Shown here piece by piece: positions 13,883 through 21,649 of a stretch of 64,000 nucleotides of DNA; within the stretch, counting starts at the first letter, position 1; every line of letters starts with the position of its first letter. The notes below the pieces were generated by a model. It did not search any database. It was not told the origin of the DNA and saw nothing but the letters and a program-made list of their open reading frames with translations. The position numbers were made by a program, and so were the translations under genes. This DNA is from Williamsia sp. 1138 (GTDB taxonomy: Bacteria; Actinomycetota; Actinomycetes; Mycobacteriales; Mycobacteriaceae), in contig NZ_MJEJ02000048.1 of NCBI RefSeq assembly GCF_002095435.2, forward strand, positions 186,001 through 250,000, read 5' to 3'.

Positions 13883-14308
13883 TCAGCTGCCCGACTGCCC
13901 GTTGGCCGAAGGGGAGGCCGGATCCAGCGTCTTGGCTTCCTCGCCGGCCACGGGCACGTCTGCCAGGCGCGGCGGGGCTGCGGCGACGCTCGGTGGTTGA
14001 GGCCGGGTGCGCCGGGTGATCGAGAAGGCTGCGGCCCCCGCGACGAGGACGGCAACCGAGACCAACGCGATCTTGAGGCGGCGCCGTGATCTAGGCCGTG
14101 TCGTGGCCAATTGCTCGGGCAAGGCGTCGGCGAGGCCGGCGCGCTCGAGTCCGGACACGACCGTCGGGCTGGTGATGTGCACCGGGAACACGTCCGAGGC
14201 CTGGGCGGTGAGCTTCTTGCCGCCGGACCACAGCGCCGCCGCCGCGCTCTGCGTCGTGGCGACGGCTTGATCGCGTACTGCCTTCAGTTCGGATTCGAGC
14301 TTGCTCAT
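13883..14308 (-). CDS. Hypothetical single-pass membrane protein
   Basis: The 141-residue protein starts MSKLESELKAVRDQAV. The ATG at 14308 has a strong ribosome-binding site AAAGGAG 6 bases upstream. The N-terminal 75 residues look soluble and helical. RSRRRLKIALVSVAVLVAGA (about 74-93) supplies a positively charged flank and a transmembrane helix, followed by a short Pro/Ala-rich tail. I do not recognise the family. It is on the same strand as the DUF4190 gene, 28 bases upstream of it. Confidence 0.7.
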   Translation of the reverse strand: MSKLESELKAVRDQAVATTQSAAAALWSGGKKLTAQASDVFPVHITSPTVVSGLERAGLADALPEQLATTRPRSRRRLKIALVSVAVLVAGAAAFSITRRTRPQPPSVAAAPPRLADVPVAGEEAKTLDPASPSANGQSGS

Positions 14309-14375
14309 ATATGACTCCTTTGGCCCCGCGCCGACTCGCTCGCGCCCGGGTGGTCTCGGCTCAGATCACTCCACC

Positions 14376-15092
14376 CTAATGTTTCGGGGACCCCGCCGGA
14401 GGATGCTCACGGAGCACCAGCTTCCGGGCGACGTCCGCGAGCCGCGTATTGGCGTCCTGAGAAAGACGCTTGAGCAGATCGAACGCCTGTACCGCGTCGA
14501 GGTCGTAACGTTCCATGATCATGCCCTTGGCCTGTCCGATGACATCTCGGGAAGCCAGCGCGCTGTCGAACTCACTGTTGCGCCGCGCCGCATAGAGAGT
14601 CACCGCCGCGTGCGTGGCGTGGATCAGGCCGATCTCCTCGGCACCGGCCCCGAACGCACCCGGTGTCTCCGAATAGAGATTCAGTGCACCCGCCGCCTCC
14701 CGGTCGGTGTACAGCCGGAACGACAGACTCGCGCGGACCGGGCTCTGCGCCAACACCGCTGCGGTGAAAGCGGGCCAACGGCTGTCGGAGGAGAGGTCAT
14801 CGGCTCGAACGGTGTCCGACTGCAGGGCGGCGTCCACACAGGGGCCCTGTCCGAACTGACTCTGCAGCGAGTCGACCAGTGCCGCGGTCGGGTGCGTGGC
14901 GGCTGTCGAGCTGACATCGTGGCCCTTCGAGATGATCGTGATCCCTCCGCATTCCGCACCGGGGACGGTGTCGACGGCGCTCGACATGATGCCCTCGAGC
15001 ACGGAGGCGATACTTTGCGGCAGTCGCGTGCGGATGTGTGCGGCCAGATCGGCCGTCACTGCACCCAGATCGTTGTCGCGTTCGGTCTGCAT
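14376..15092 (-). CDS. GAF and ANTAR domain protein (RNA-binding antiterminator type)
   Basis: About 238 residues. A GAF domain spans roughly 25-165 (SVLEGIMSSAVDTVPGAECG, QFGQGPCVDAALQSDTVRAD). The C-terminal ANTAR domain contains RDVIGQAKGMIMERYDLDA, then QAFDLLKRLSQDANTRLADVA. ANTAR domains bind paired hexaloop RNA hairpins to prevent transcription termination; GAF provides a sensory input. ATG 15092 is preferred over the adjacent GTG at 15095. A second GAF-ANTAR gene lies immediately upstream on the same strand. The signal and RNA targets are unknown. Confidence 0.88.
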   Translation of the reverse strand: MQTERDNDLGAVTADLAAHIRTRLPQSIASVLEGIMSSAVDTVPGAECGGITIISKGHDVSSTAATHPTAALVDSLQSQFGQGPCVDAALQSDTVRADDLSSDSRWPAFTAAVLAQSPVRASLSFRLYTDREAAGALNLYSETPGAFGAGAEEIGLIHATHAAVTLYAARRNSEFDSALASRDVIGQAKGMIMERYDLDAVQAFDLLKRLSQDANTRLADVARKLVLREHPPAGSPKH

Positions 15093-15148
15093 CACAGTCC
15101 ATCCGTTTCAGGTGTCGATGTGTCGTGGTGGCCCGGGTCGGAGAGGAT

Positions 15149-15931
15149 TCATCGGCCTTCCACCTCGTCGGTGTCACGCAGGGTGAGGCGGCGGGCGACG
15201 ATGTCGTCGGCGACGTCTTTGATCGACCGCCCGTGTTGATAGGAGTATGCGCGCAGGATGTCGAGGGCCTCGTCCGCCGCAATGGCGAGCTGCACCGCGA
15301 CCATGCCCGAGGCGAGGTAGACCTGCGAGCGGGAGAACTCATCGGCCGCGACGTCAGGGTCGGCGTCGTCGACGGCAGTCAGGTAGTCGTCCCAGTTCCG
15401 GCGGACGGTGCGGCCGGCGGAGGTGGCGATGGTGACGGCTGCGGTCTGCGCGGCCACCTCGAGCCCGCCCTCTGTGCCCCGGTACAGCTCGAGGACGCCG
15501 AGGGGATGATCGCTTTCCACAATCGGGAACGCGAACACGGCGCGGGCGCCGACGGCAATTGCCTCACCGCTGAACACCGGCCAGCGCTCCAGCGCCGACC
15601 GATCGCGTAGGTCGGGCACCAGATGCGGCGTTCTGTCGTGAAAAGCGTCGAGGCAGGGTCCCTCACCGAGGGTGAACTGCAGCTCGTCGATCTGCTGGGA
15701 GATGGCGTCGGTGGCGAACACCAGGTCGCGGACCCGGCTCGTCCGGGTCATCAGGGCCACTGCCGCCCCGTCGACGCCGGAGAGACGGACCGCCGTTTCG
15801 CAGAGCCGTCCGACACCGAGGAAGCCCGGGTTGCGTGCCGAGTCCGTTGCCGAAGAAGTGCGATCCGGCATGTCGTGCGGGTCGCCACCGCCGCCCGGGG
15901 GATGTGCGTCGCGGTCCGAGGTACCGCTCAT
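15149..15931 (-). CDS. GAF domain protein with divergent ANTAR-like C-terminus
   Basis: About 260 residues. The GAF domain (about 35-175) includes FTLGEGPCLDAFHDRTPHLV and AVFAFPIVESDHPLGVLELY. The C-terminus (SQVYLASGMVAVQLAIAADE, ALDILRAYSYQHGRSIKDVA) follows the ANTAR pattern but lacks the usual GQAKG-type start, having LASGMVAVQ instead. ATG 15931 is chosen because GGGAG lies 5 bases upstream; an in-frame ATG at 15943 is the alternative. It sits 56 bases upstream of the other GAF-ANTAR gene in the same direction and is divergent from ppiA. Confidence 0.85.
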   Translation of the reverse strand: MSGTSDRDAHPPGGGGDPHDMPDRTSSATDSARNPGFLGVGRLCETAVRLSGVDGAAVALMTRTSRVRDLVFATDAISQQIDELQFTLGEGPCLDAFHDRTPHLVPDLRDRSALERWPVFSGEAIAVGARAVFAFPIVESDHPLGVLELYRGTEGGLEVAAQTAAVTIATSAGRTVRRNWDDYLTAVDDADPDVAADEFSRSQVYLASGMVAVQLAIAADEALDILRAYSYQHGRSIKDVADDIVARRLTLRDTDEVEGR

Positions 15932-15995
15932 GTCAGCTCCCATCGCTACTGGTAAACGTACTCCAGCTCAGGCCCGGTGGCGGCCAGATGGCACC

Positions 15996-16535
15996 ATGGA
16001 GGTCGTGACCACAGCATTGAAAACCGCAACCGCGATCCTGCACACCAACAACGGTGACATCAGGATCGCCCTGTTCGGAAACCACGCACCCAAGACGGTT
16101 GCCAACTTCACCGGCCTGGCCGATGGCAGCAAGGACTACTCCAAGCCGAACGCCTCCGGCGGCGACGCGGGGCCCTTCTACGATGGCGCGATCTTCCACC
16201 GCATCATCTCGGGCTTCATGCTCCAGGGCGGCGACCCCACCGGCACCGGCATGGGCGGCCCGGGATACGAGTTCGAGGACGAGTTCCACCCCGAGCTGAC
16301 CTTCAGTCAGCCCTATCTGCTGGCCATGGCGAACGCCGGCCCCGGGACCAACGGCTCGCAGTTCTTCATCACCGTCGGCCCGACCCCCCACCTCAACCGC
16401 AAGCACACCATCTTCGGTGTGGTCGAGGACGAGGAGTCCAAGAAGGTCGTCGACAAGATCGAGGCGGTCTCGACCGACCGTCGTGACCGTCCGCTCGAAG
16501 ACGTGATCATCCAGAAGATCACCATCGAGTCCTGA
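15996..16535 (+). CDS. ppiA: Peptidyl-prolyl cis-trans isomerase, cyclophilin type
   Basis: Cyclophilins catalyse proline isomerisation during protein folding. The 179-residue protein has the full cyclophilin core: TVANFTGLADG, FYDGAIFHRIISGFMLQGGD with the catalytic Arg, MANAGPGTNGSQFFITVGPT, and LNRKHTIFGVV. There is no signal peptide, so it is cytoplasmic. ATG 15996 is used; GTG 16005 is possible. The frame stays open far upstream, but that part runs antisense to the GAF gene. The location matches ppiA (Rv0009) in mycobacterial origin regions. Confidence 0.95.
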   Translation: MEVVTTALKTATAILHTNNGDIRIALFGNHAPKTVANFTGLADGSKDYSKPNASGGDAGPFYDGAIFHRIISGFMLQGGDPTGTGMGGPGYEFEDEFHPELTFSQPYLLAMANAGPGTNGSQFFITVGPTPHLNRKHTIFGVVEDEESKKVVDKIEAVSTDRRDRPLEDVIIQKITIES

Positions 16536-16545
16536 TCGGTTCTAT

Positions 16546-17424
16546 GTGACATTCCAGCCCCCGGCGCCCGGGCGTCCATCGCCTCCGGCCCAGGTGTGCG
16601 TCCGGCACCCCGATCGCCCGACTGGACTGTCGTGCAGTCGGTGCGGCCGTCCGGCCTGCCCCGAATGTCTGCACCCGGCCGCAGTCGGCCAGCATTGCGT
16701 CGACTGCGTCCGGGCAGCGGGCAACCGGGTCCCGCGCGCCAGGACGATCGGCGCGAGCAGGCCGTACGCCACCTACACCCTGCTCGCGGTGAATCTCGTC
16801 ATCTTCGCGATCACCGCCCTGCAGGCCGGCAGCGTCACGGAACTGCGTTCCTCGGAGGTGTTCACCGAAGGCGCCCTCTGGGGACCGTTCATGGCCTCGG
16901 GCGAGTACTGGCGGGTGCTCACCGCCGGTTTCCTGCACTTCTCGTTGATCCATGTCGCGGTCAACATGTTCTCCCTCTACATTCTCGGCCGTGATGTCGA
17001 GATCACGCTCGGCACAGCACGATTCGTCGGGATCTACCTCACCTCGCTGCTCGGTGGCAGCGCGCTGGTGATGCTCTTCGAGAACCCGCTGGCGATCAAC
17101 GCCGGAGCCTCGGGTGCGATTTTCGGTCTGATGGGTGCGACCCTCGTGGTGGTCCTCAAGGCCAAGATCCCGGCCGGCATGGTCCTCGGAGTCATCGGCA
17201 TCAACGTGGTGCTGTCGCTGACCATCCCGAACATCTCTTTGTGGGCCCACATGGGCGGCCTGTTTTTCGGGGCCGCGGCCGCCGCGGGGATCCTCTACGG
17301 CCCCGAACTGCTGCCCGCCGGCAAGAAGACCTCCCGCAACGCCGCAGCGATCGGGTGGATCGTGATGGGTGGCCTCATCGTGCTCGCGCTCGTGCTCAGT
17401 GCCGCCCGCGCCCAGACCCTGTGA
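16546..17424 (+). CDS. Rhomboid family intramembrane serine protease with N-terminal zinc-finger-like motif
   Basis: The 292-residue protein has an N-terminal Cys/His cluster (CVRHPDRPTGLSCSRCGRPA, then CPECLHPAAVGQHCVDC) resembling a B-box type zinc finger. Six or seven hydrophobic helices follow. The rhomboid active site is complete: INAGASGAIFG with nucleophile Ser189 and WAHMGG with His235. HFSLIHVAVNMFSLYILGRD is the conserved loop and helix. GTG 16546 lies 10 bases after the ppiA stop, so it is probably cotranscribed with ppiA. The substrate is unknown. Confidence 0.93.
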   Translation: MTFQPPAPGRPSPPAQVCVRHPDRPTGLSCSRCGRPACPECLHPAAVGQHCVDCVRAAGNRVPRARTIGASRPYATYTLLAVNLVIFAITALQAGSVTELRSSEVFTEGALWGPFMASGEYWRVLTAGFLHFSLIHVAVNMFSLYILGRDVEITLGTARFVGIYLTSLLGGSALVMLFENPLAINAGASGAIFGLMGATLVVVLKAKIPAGMVLGVIGINVVLSLTIPNISLWAHMGGLFFGAAAAAGILYGPELLPAGKKTSRNAAAIGWIVMGGLIVLALVLSAARAQTL

Positions 17425-17425
17425 G

Positions 17426-17890
17426 CTACTTGCGTTCTTGAATCGCCAGTCCGGCCTCGCGGAGTGCATCGGCGACGTCGAGTGGGTTCGCGCCCAGGTC
17501 CCAGCGACCGAAGATCACCAAACGTTCGCCGTCATGGGCGGTCGCGTCGTCGATGTCGAACTCCAGATGCGGCACCCGCCTTCCCAGTCGCGGGTAGCTG
17601 ATCACCTGGGCCCGGCGGACCTCGTCGAACGCATAGCGCCGGACGCCACCGGTGAGCGTCCTGATCGCGAGCGTGTGGGTGTCGACCACCGCCAGTCGCG
17701 GGCGGACGCGTAATCCGATCGCCCCGAGTACGAGCAGCAGCACCGCAGCGATGACCATCAACAGGACACCCGCGGGATCGGGACCTGCGACCAGCGCGGC
17801 GACACCCAGCAGGACTCCGCCGGCCACCATGACGCCCGCCATCGCGGGAGGTGTCGACCACGACAGGGTCGACGAAGCAGAGTTATCCAC
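17426..17890 (-). CDS. PH-like membrane protein (Rv0010c type)
   Basis: Two hydrophobic helices (PAMAGVMVAGGVLLGVAALV and VLLMVIAAVLLLVLGAIGL) are followed by a soluble domain with the bacterial PH-like features RPRLAVVDTHTLAIRTL and RLVIFGRWDLGANPLDVADA. By position next to crgA it corresponds to mycobacterial Rv0010c. The start is uncertain: GTG 17890 gives a normal-length protein, and TTG 17905 is in frame but would place both perfect DnaA boxes inside the gene. Its stop is one base from the rhomboid stop (convergent). The molecular role is unknown. Confidence 0.8.
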   Translation of the reverse strand: MDNSASSTLSWSTPPAMAGVMVAGGVLLGVAALVAGPDPAGVLLMVIAAVLLLVLGAIGLRVRPRLAVVDTHTLAIRTLTGGVRRYAFDEVRRAQVISYPRLGRRVPHLEFDIDDATAHDGERLVIFGRWDLGANPLDVADALREAGLAIQERK

Positions 17891-17960
17891 AGGCCTTATC
17901 CACAATGGGGACTAGTTACACACATGTTGTTCCACAGCTGTGGATGAATTACACACATGT
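17883..17960. promoter_or_regulatory. Cluster of DnaA-box-like sites with palindrome and direct repeats
   Basis: Two perfect TTATCCACA nonamers lie at 17883-17891 and 17896-17904. Two weaker ones follow: TGTTCCACA at 17928-17936 and, on the other strand, TGTGGATGA at 17939-17947. The 12-base palindrome CCACAGCTGTGG is at 17932-17943. It is flanked by a direct repeat TTACACACATGT at 17916-17927 and 17949-17960. The array spans the 5' end of the PH-like gene and the gap behind crgA. DnaA binding is inferred from the consensus match. Confidence 0.65.
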
Positions 17961-17992
17961 AGTTCGGGTGCTCACAGGCATCGACGTCGAGG

Positions 17993-18283
17993 TCAGCGCC
18001 ACTTCATGGTCATCAGCAGTCCGGCCACCATGAAGCCGAAGCCGATGAGAAAGTTCCACGGGCCGAGCTCGTACATCCAGTTCAGGATCTTGCCCTCGGC
18101 GCCGAGTGATTCGGGGGTGGCGACCAGATAGAAGACGATCAGCCACAGCAGGCCGAGCAGCATCAGGCCGAGCATCGTCGAAACGTAGACCGTGCTCGAC
18201 GGTCCGGTTTTCACCTTGACCGGAGTGCGGCTCGCCGGGTTGATCGTGTAATCGGTCTTCTTGCGGACCTTTGACTTGGGCAT
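17993..18283 (-). CDS. crgA: Cell division protein CrgA
   Basis: CrgA is a small septal membrane protein that interacts with FtsZ and other divisome parts in actinobacteria. The 96-residue protein begins [18 protein letters not shown], the usual basic start. It has two transmembrane helices ([20 protein letters not shown] and [19 protein letters not shown]) separated by the conserved [11 protein letters not shown] loop. ATG 18283 is supported by GAGGA 6-7 bases upstream; the open frame extends 11 codons further. It is divergent from trpG. Confidence 0.95.
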   Translation of the reverse strand: MPKSKVRKKTDYTINPASRTPVKVKTGPSSTVYVSTMLGLMLLGLLWLIVFYLVATPESLGAEGKILNWMYELGPWNFLIGFGFMVAGLLMTMKWR

Positions 18284-18382
18284 AGAATTCCTCGGTTCGC
18301 GGGCAAAACGTGTCACTACAACCTAGCTCACCAGGCAATAGAGATGTGAAGCCGCAGCGTCGTCCCAGGTAGCCTGATCGTT

Positions 18383-19063
18383 GTGACCGACCCGATCCAT
18401 ACCGGGCCCCAGCAGGCCCCCGCCCGCATCCTCGTCGTCGACAACTACGACAGCTTCGTCTACAACCTCGTCCAGTACCTCGGACAGCTGGGGGTGCACG
18501 CCGAGGTGTGGCGTAACGACGACGCCAGGCTCGCCGACCCGGCCACCGCGATCGCCGAGTTCGACGGGGTACTGCTCTCGCCGGGACCGGGGACGCCGCA
18601 ACGGGCCGGTGCCACCATGCCCTTGGTCGCAGCGGCCGCCACGAGCGAGACTCCCTTGCTCGGGGTCTGTCTCGGGCATCAGGCAATCGGCGCGGCATTC
18701 GGTGCCACGGTCGACCGCGCCCCGGAGCTGCTGCACGGCAAGACCTCGCTGGTCTCACACGACGACGACGGTGTCTTGGCCGGTCTGCCCAATCCGTTCA
18801 CCGCCACCAGGTATCACTCGCTGACCGTTCTCCCGGAGACGATCCCGACCGAGTTGGTGGTCACCGCGACGACCGGCACCGGCATCGTGATGGCCATGCG
18901 CCACCGCGAATTGCCGATCCACGGCGTCCAGTTCCACCCCGAGAGTGTGCTGACCCAGGGCGGGCACCGGATGCTGGCGAACTGGCTGACGGTGTGCGGG
19001 ATGATCGTTCCCGATGGTCAGGTACGTGTCCTGGAAGAGCAGGTCGCCGCGGCACTCGGCTGA
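18383..19063 (+). CDS. trpG: Class I glutamine amidotransferase, anthranilate/aminodeoxychorismate synthase component II
   Basis: This subunit hydrolyses glutamine and channels ammonia to the chorismate-using partner. The 226-residue protein has the catalytic triad motifs: Cys in LLGVCLGHQAIG and His plus Glu in HGVQFHPESVLTQGG. The N-terminal ILVVDNYDSFVYNLVQYLG is typical of TrpG/PabA. The start is GTG 18383. In mycobacteria the gene at this position is called trpG but may serve both folate and tryptophan synthesis; no partner gene is in the window to decide. Confidence 0.92.
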   Translation: MTDPIHTGPQQAPARILVVDNYDSFVYNLVQYLGQLGVHAEVWRNDDARLADPATAIAEFDGVLLSPGPGTPQRAGATMPLVAAAATSETPLLGVCLGHQAIGAAFGATVDRAPELLHGKTSLVSHDDDGVLAGLPNPFTATRYHSLTVLPETIPTELVVTATTGTGIVMAMRHRELPIHGVQFHPESVLTQGGHRMLANWLTVCGMIVPDGQVRVLEEQVAAALG

Positions 19064-19074
19064 CGGGACACGTG

Positions 19075-19722
19075 ATGGTCTCCGACACCGAGCGATCCAC
19101 CCGATCGGCCGCGACCCGCGACCGGATCCTGGTCGCGGCAGAGCGACTGTTCGCCGAACACGGGCTGTTCGCGGTGTCGAATCGCCAGGTGAGCGAGGCG
19201 GCCGGACAAGGCAACAACGCCGCTGTCGGCTACCACTTCGGGACCAAGACCGACCTGGTGCGGGCGATCGTGACGAAGCACGCGGGACAGATCGAGGAAC
19301 TGCGCGCTGCAGCGCTGCGCGAGATCGAAGGTTCGACCGATGTCCGGGACTGGGTCACCTGCCTGGTACGTCCGTCGACCGAGCATCTCGCCGCGCTGGG
19401 CACTCCATCCTGGTATGCCCGCTTCAACGCTCAGGTGCTCACCGATCCGACCCTGCGCGTCCTCGTCTACACCGAGGCGTCCGGGGCCTCACCGAGTCTG
19501 GCGAGGTTGCTGTCCGGGCTCGGGAGCACCGTCGACGACATACCCGAGGACATCCGCCGCGCCCGGGCCGACATGGGCCGGTCGCTGATGGTCCACATGT
19601 GTGCCGAACGAGAGTTGCGGCTCGCCGGCGAGGGCGGCCCCGAGACCATCGGTTGGCACGACTTCGGCACCGACCTGATCGACGCGATCGTCGGCATCTG
19701 GACCGCGCCCGTGACCCGCTGA
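19075..19722 (+). CDS. TetR family transcriptional regulator
   Basis: The 215-residue protein has an N-terminal TetR helix-turn-helix: TRDRILVAAERLFAEHGLFA, then NRQVSEAAGQGNNAAVGYHFG. The C-terminal ligand domain (about 65-215) is generic. ATG 19075 (or the adjacent in-frame GTG 19072) lies 11 bases after the trpG stop. It is convergent with pknB. The target genes and effector are unknown, and it is an addition to the usual mycobacterial gene order between trpG and pknB. Confidence 0.88.
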   Translation: MVSDTERSTRSAATRDRILVAAERLFAEHGLFAVSNRQVSEAAGQGNNAAVGYHFGTKTDLVRAIVTKHAGQIEELRAAALREIEGSTDVRDWVTCLVRPSTEHLAALGTPSWYARFNAQVLTDPTLRVLVYTEASGASPSLARLLSGLGSTVDDIPEDIRRARADMGRSLMVHMCAERELRLAGEGGPETIGWHDFGTDLIDAIVGIWTAPVTR

Positions 19723-19741
19723 ACCTGCGATCCGCCCGAGC

Positions 19742-21649
19742 CTAGGGCAGCAGACTCGCGCGTCCCACGGTGATGGAGACCGAACCGTCCTTGCGGACGA
19801 GACCGCCCGCTGCGGGTGTCTGGTCGAGGATCTTCTCGTCGTCCGGACTGCCCAGTGGAACGTTGCGGGGCACCGTGGTCAGCGTTGATCTCTCCCACCC
19901 GGCGGCGACCAGCGCGGCCTGCGCCTGCGCGGCTGTCTGTCCCCGCAGATCGGGCATCGTGAACATGTTGCCGCGGCTGACGGTGATCTGGACGATGCTG
20001 CCCTCGTCGACCTCGACGCCCGCCTCGGGCGAACTGCTGATGACGGTGCCCTCGGGTAGTTCGGAATCCGCCGCGACCACCGCTGGGTTGAGTTCGAGCT
20101 GATCGAGGTTGGTACGCGCCTGGGACTCCCGCTGCCCGGTGAGGTCGGGGACGGAGACCCGGCGAGGGCCGGTACCGACCTGAATGGTGATCAGTGCCGT
20201 CACCGGTTGGGTGCTGCCCGCAGCCGGAGTGGTGCCGACGACTTTGCCCTTGAGCGCGGTCGTCGACGGGACATCCACGGGGCGTACGTTCCCGAAGCCC
20301 AGATTGCTCAGCTCCGTGGTCGCATCCTCTGGGGATTTGTTCCTCAGGTCCGGTACCTGCTGTCGTTGCGGTCCGGCGGAGACGTACAGGGTCACCCGGG
20401 ATCCCTTGTCCACCTTGACGCCTTCGCCCGGGGTGGTCCTGGTCGGTGCACCGGCGGCTACGGTCGGACTGGGTTCGTCGAGCTGGTTGACGCGAAAGCC
20501 CATCTTCTCCAGCTCGGCGCGGGCCTGTTCCGTCGACATCTCGGTGACCTGGGGTATCGACACCTGCGGGGTGGCCTCGGACGCCCAGGGACGTACGAGC
20601 AGCAGGGTCACGCCGACGATCAGCAACAGGGCCAAAGCTCCGAATCCCGCGATCTTCAGGGCGGTGCGGTTCGTGCGCGGTGGATCGTCGTCGTTCTCGT
20701 CGCGCCGATGCGATCCCGACGGGCCCACGCGAGCGACCCGGGCGCGGGGCCCGGTGTCGATGAGTGCCGTGCGGTCTTCGTCGCTCATCACCATCGGCGC
20801 GCTCGGCTTGCCGCCGGCGAGGACCTTCATCAGATCCGAACGCATCTCCGCCGCGGACTGATACCGGTTGGCGGGGTTCTTGCTCATGGCCTTGAGGACA
20901 ACGGAATCGAGTTCGGCAGGTACCCCTGCGAGCACCGACGACGGGGTCGGCGGATCTTCCCGGACGTGTTGATAGGCCACTGCCACCGGTGAATCGCCGG
21001 TGAAAGGCGGTTCGCCGGTGAGTAGTTCGAACAGCACGCAACCCAATGAGTAGACGTCGCTGCGGGCATCGACGCTCTCGCCGCGGGCCTGCTCCGGCGA
21101 GAGGTACTGCGCGGTTCCGATGACGGCCGCGGTCTGGGTCACGGAGTTGCCGGTGTCGGCGAGCACCCGGGCGATACCGAAGTCCATCACCTTGACGGCA
21201 CCGGACTTGTCGATCATCACGTTCGCCGGTTTGACGTCTCGGTGAACGATGCCGTTTTGATGGGAGAAGTGCAGAGCCGCAGCCACATCGGCGATCCACG
21301 TCATTGCCTGACGCGGCTTGACATGACCTTCCGCGCGCAGCACGTCGCGCAGCGTCTCGCCGTCGACGAACTCCATCACGATGTACGGCAGCGGGCCCTC
21401 GGGAGTGGTCGCCTCGCCGGTGTCGAAGACCTGGACGATGGTCGGGTGATTCAGCGCCGCGGCGTTCTGTGCCTCACGCCGGAAGCGGAGGTAGAACGTC
21501 GGGTCACGGGCGAGGTCGGCACGCAACACCTTGATCGCGACGTCGCGGTGCAGGAGGAGATCCCGCGCGAGGTGGACCTCTGACATGCCACCGAAACCGA
21601 GCGTCTCGCCCAGTTCGTAGCGGTCCGAGACCTGTCGGGGGTCAGCCAT
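19742..21649 (-). CDS. pknB: Serine/threonine protein kinase PknB with PASTA repeats
   Basis: PknB phosphorylates cell-wall and division proteins. The 635-residue protein has an N-terminal kinase domain: GFGGMSEVHLA (glycine loop), VAIKV (lysine), HRDVKPANVM (catalytic loop), DFGIA and GTAQYLSPEQA. A juxtamembrane segment precedes a single transmembrane helix IAGFGALALLLIVGVTLLLV (about 335-355). Four extracellular PASTA domains follow, beginning near SIPQVTEMSTEQAR, QVPDLRNKSPEDA, VSVPDLTGQRES and TMPDLRGQTAAQ. These bind muropeptides. The ATG at 21649 overlaps the pknA stop by one base. It is the last gene of the operon. Confidence 0.97.
   Translation of the reverse strand: MADPRQVSDRYELGETLGFGGMSEVHLARDLLLHRDVAIKVLRADLARDPTFYLRFRREAQNAAALNHPTIVQVFDTGEATTPEGPLPYIVMEFVDGETLRDVLRAEGHVKPRQAMTWIADVAAALHFSHQNGIVHRDVKPANVMIDKSGAVKVMDFGIARVLADTGNSVTQTAAVIGTAQYLSPEQARGESVDARSDVYSLGCVLFELLTGEPPFTGDSPVAVAYQHVREDPPTPSSVLAGVPAELDSVVLKAMSKNPANRYQSAAEMRSDLMKVLAGGKPSAPMVMSDEDRTALIDTGPRARVARVGPSGSHRRDENDDDPPRTNRTALKIAGFGALALLLIVGVTLLLVRPWASEATPQVSIPQVTEMSTEQARAELEKMGFRVNQLDEPSPTVAAGAPTRTTPGEGVKVDKGSRVTLYVSAGPQRQQVPDLRNKSPEDATTELSNLGFGNVRPVDVPSTTALKGKVVGTTPAAGSTQPVTALITIQVGTGPRRVSVPDLTGQRESQARTNLDQLELNPAVVAADSELPEGTVISSSPEAGVEVDEGSIVQITVSRGNMFTMPDLRGQTAAQAQAALVAAGWERSTLTTVPRNVPLGSPDDEKILDQTPAAGGLVRKDGSVSITVGRASLLP

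Noticed and set aside
14301-15239. Plus-strand open frame over the GAF-ANTAR gene
   Set aside because: It lies antisense to a clear GAF-ANTAR protein and has no domain features.
17881-17960. A second full replication origin
   Set aside because: The array is short, has no clear AT-rich unwinding element and the dnaA-dnaN spacer is the conserved origin position; kept as a DnaA-binding candidate only.
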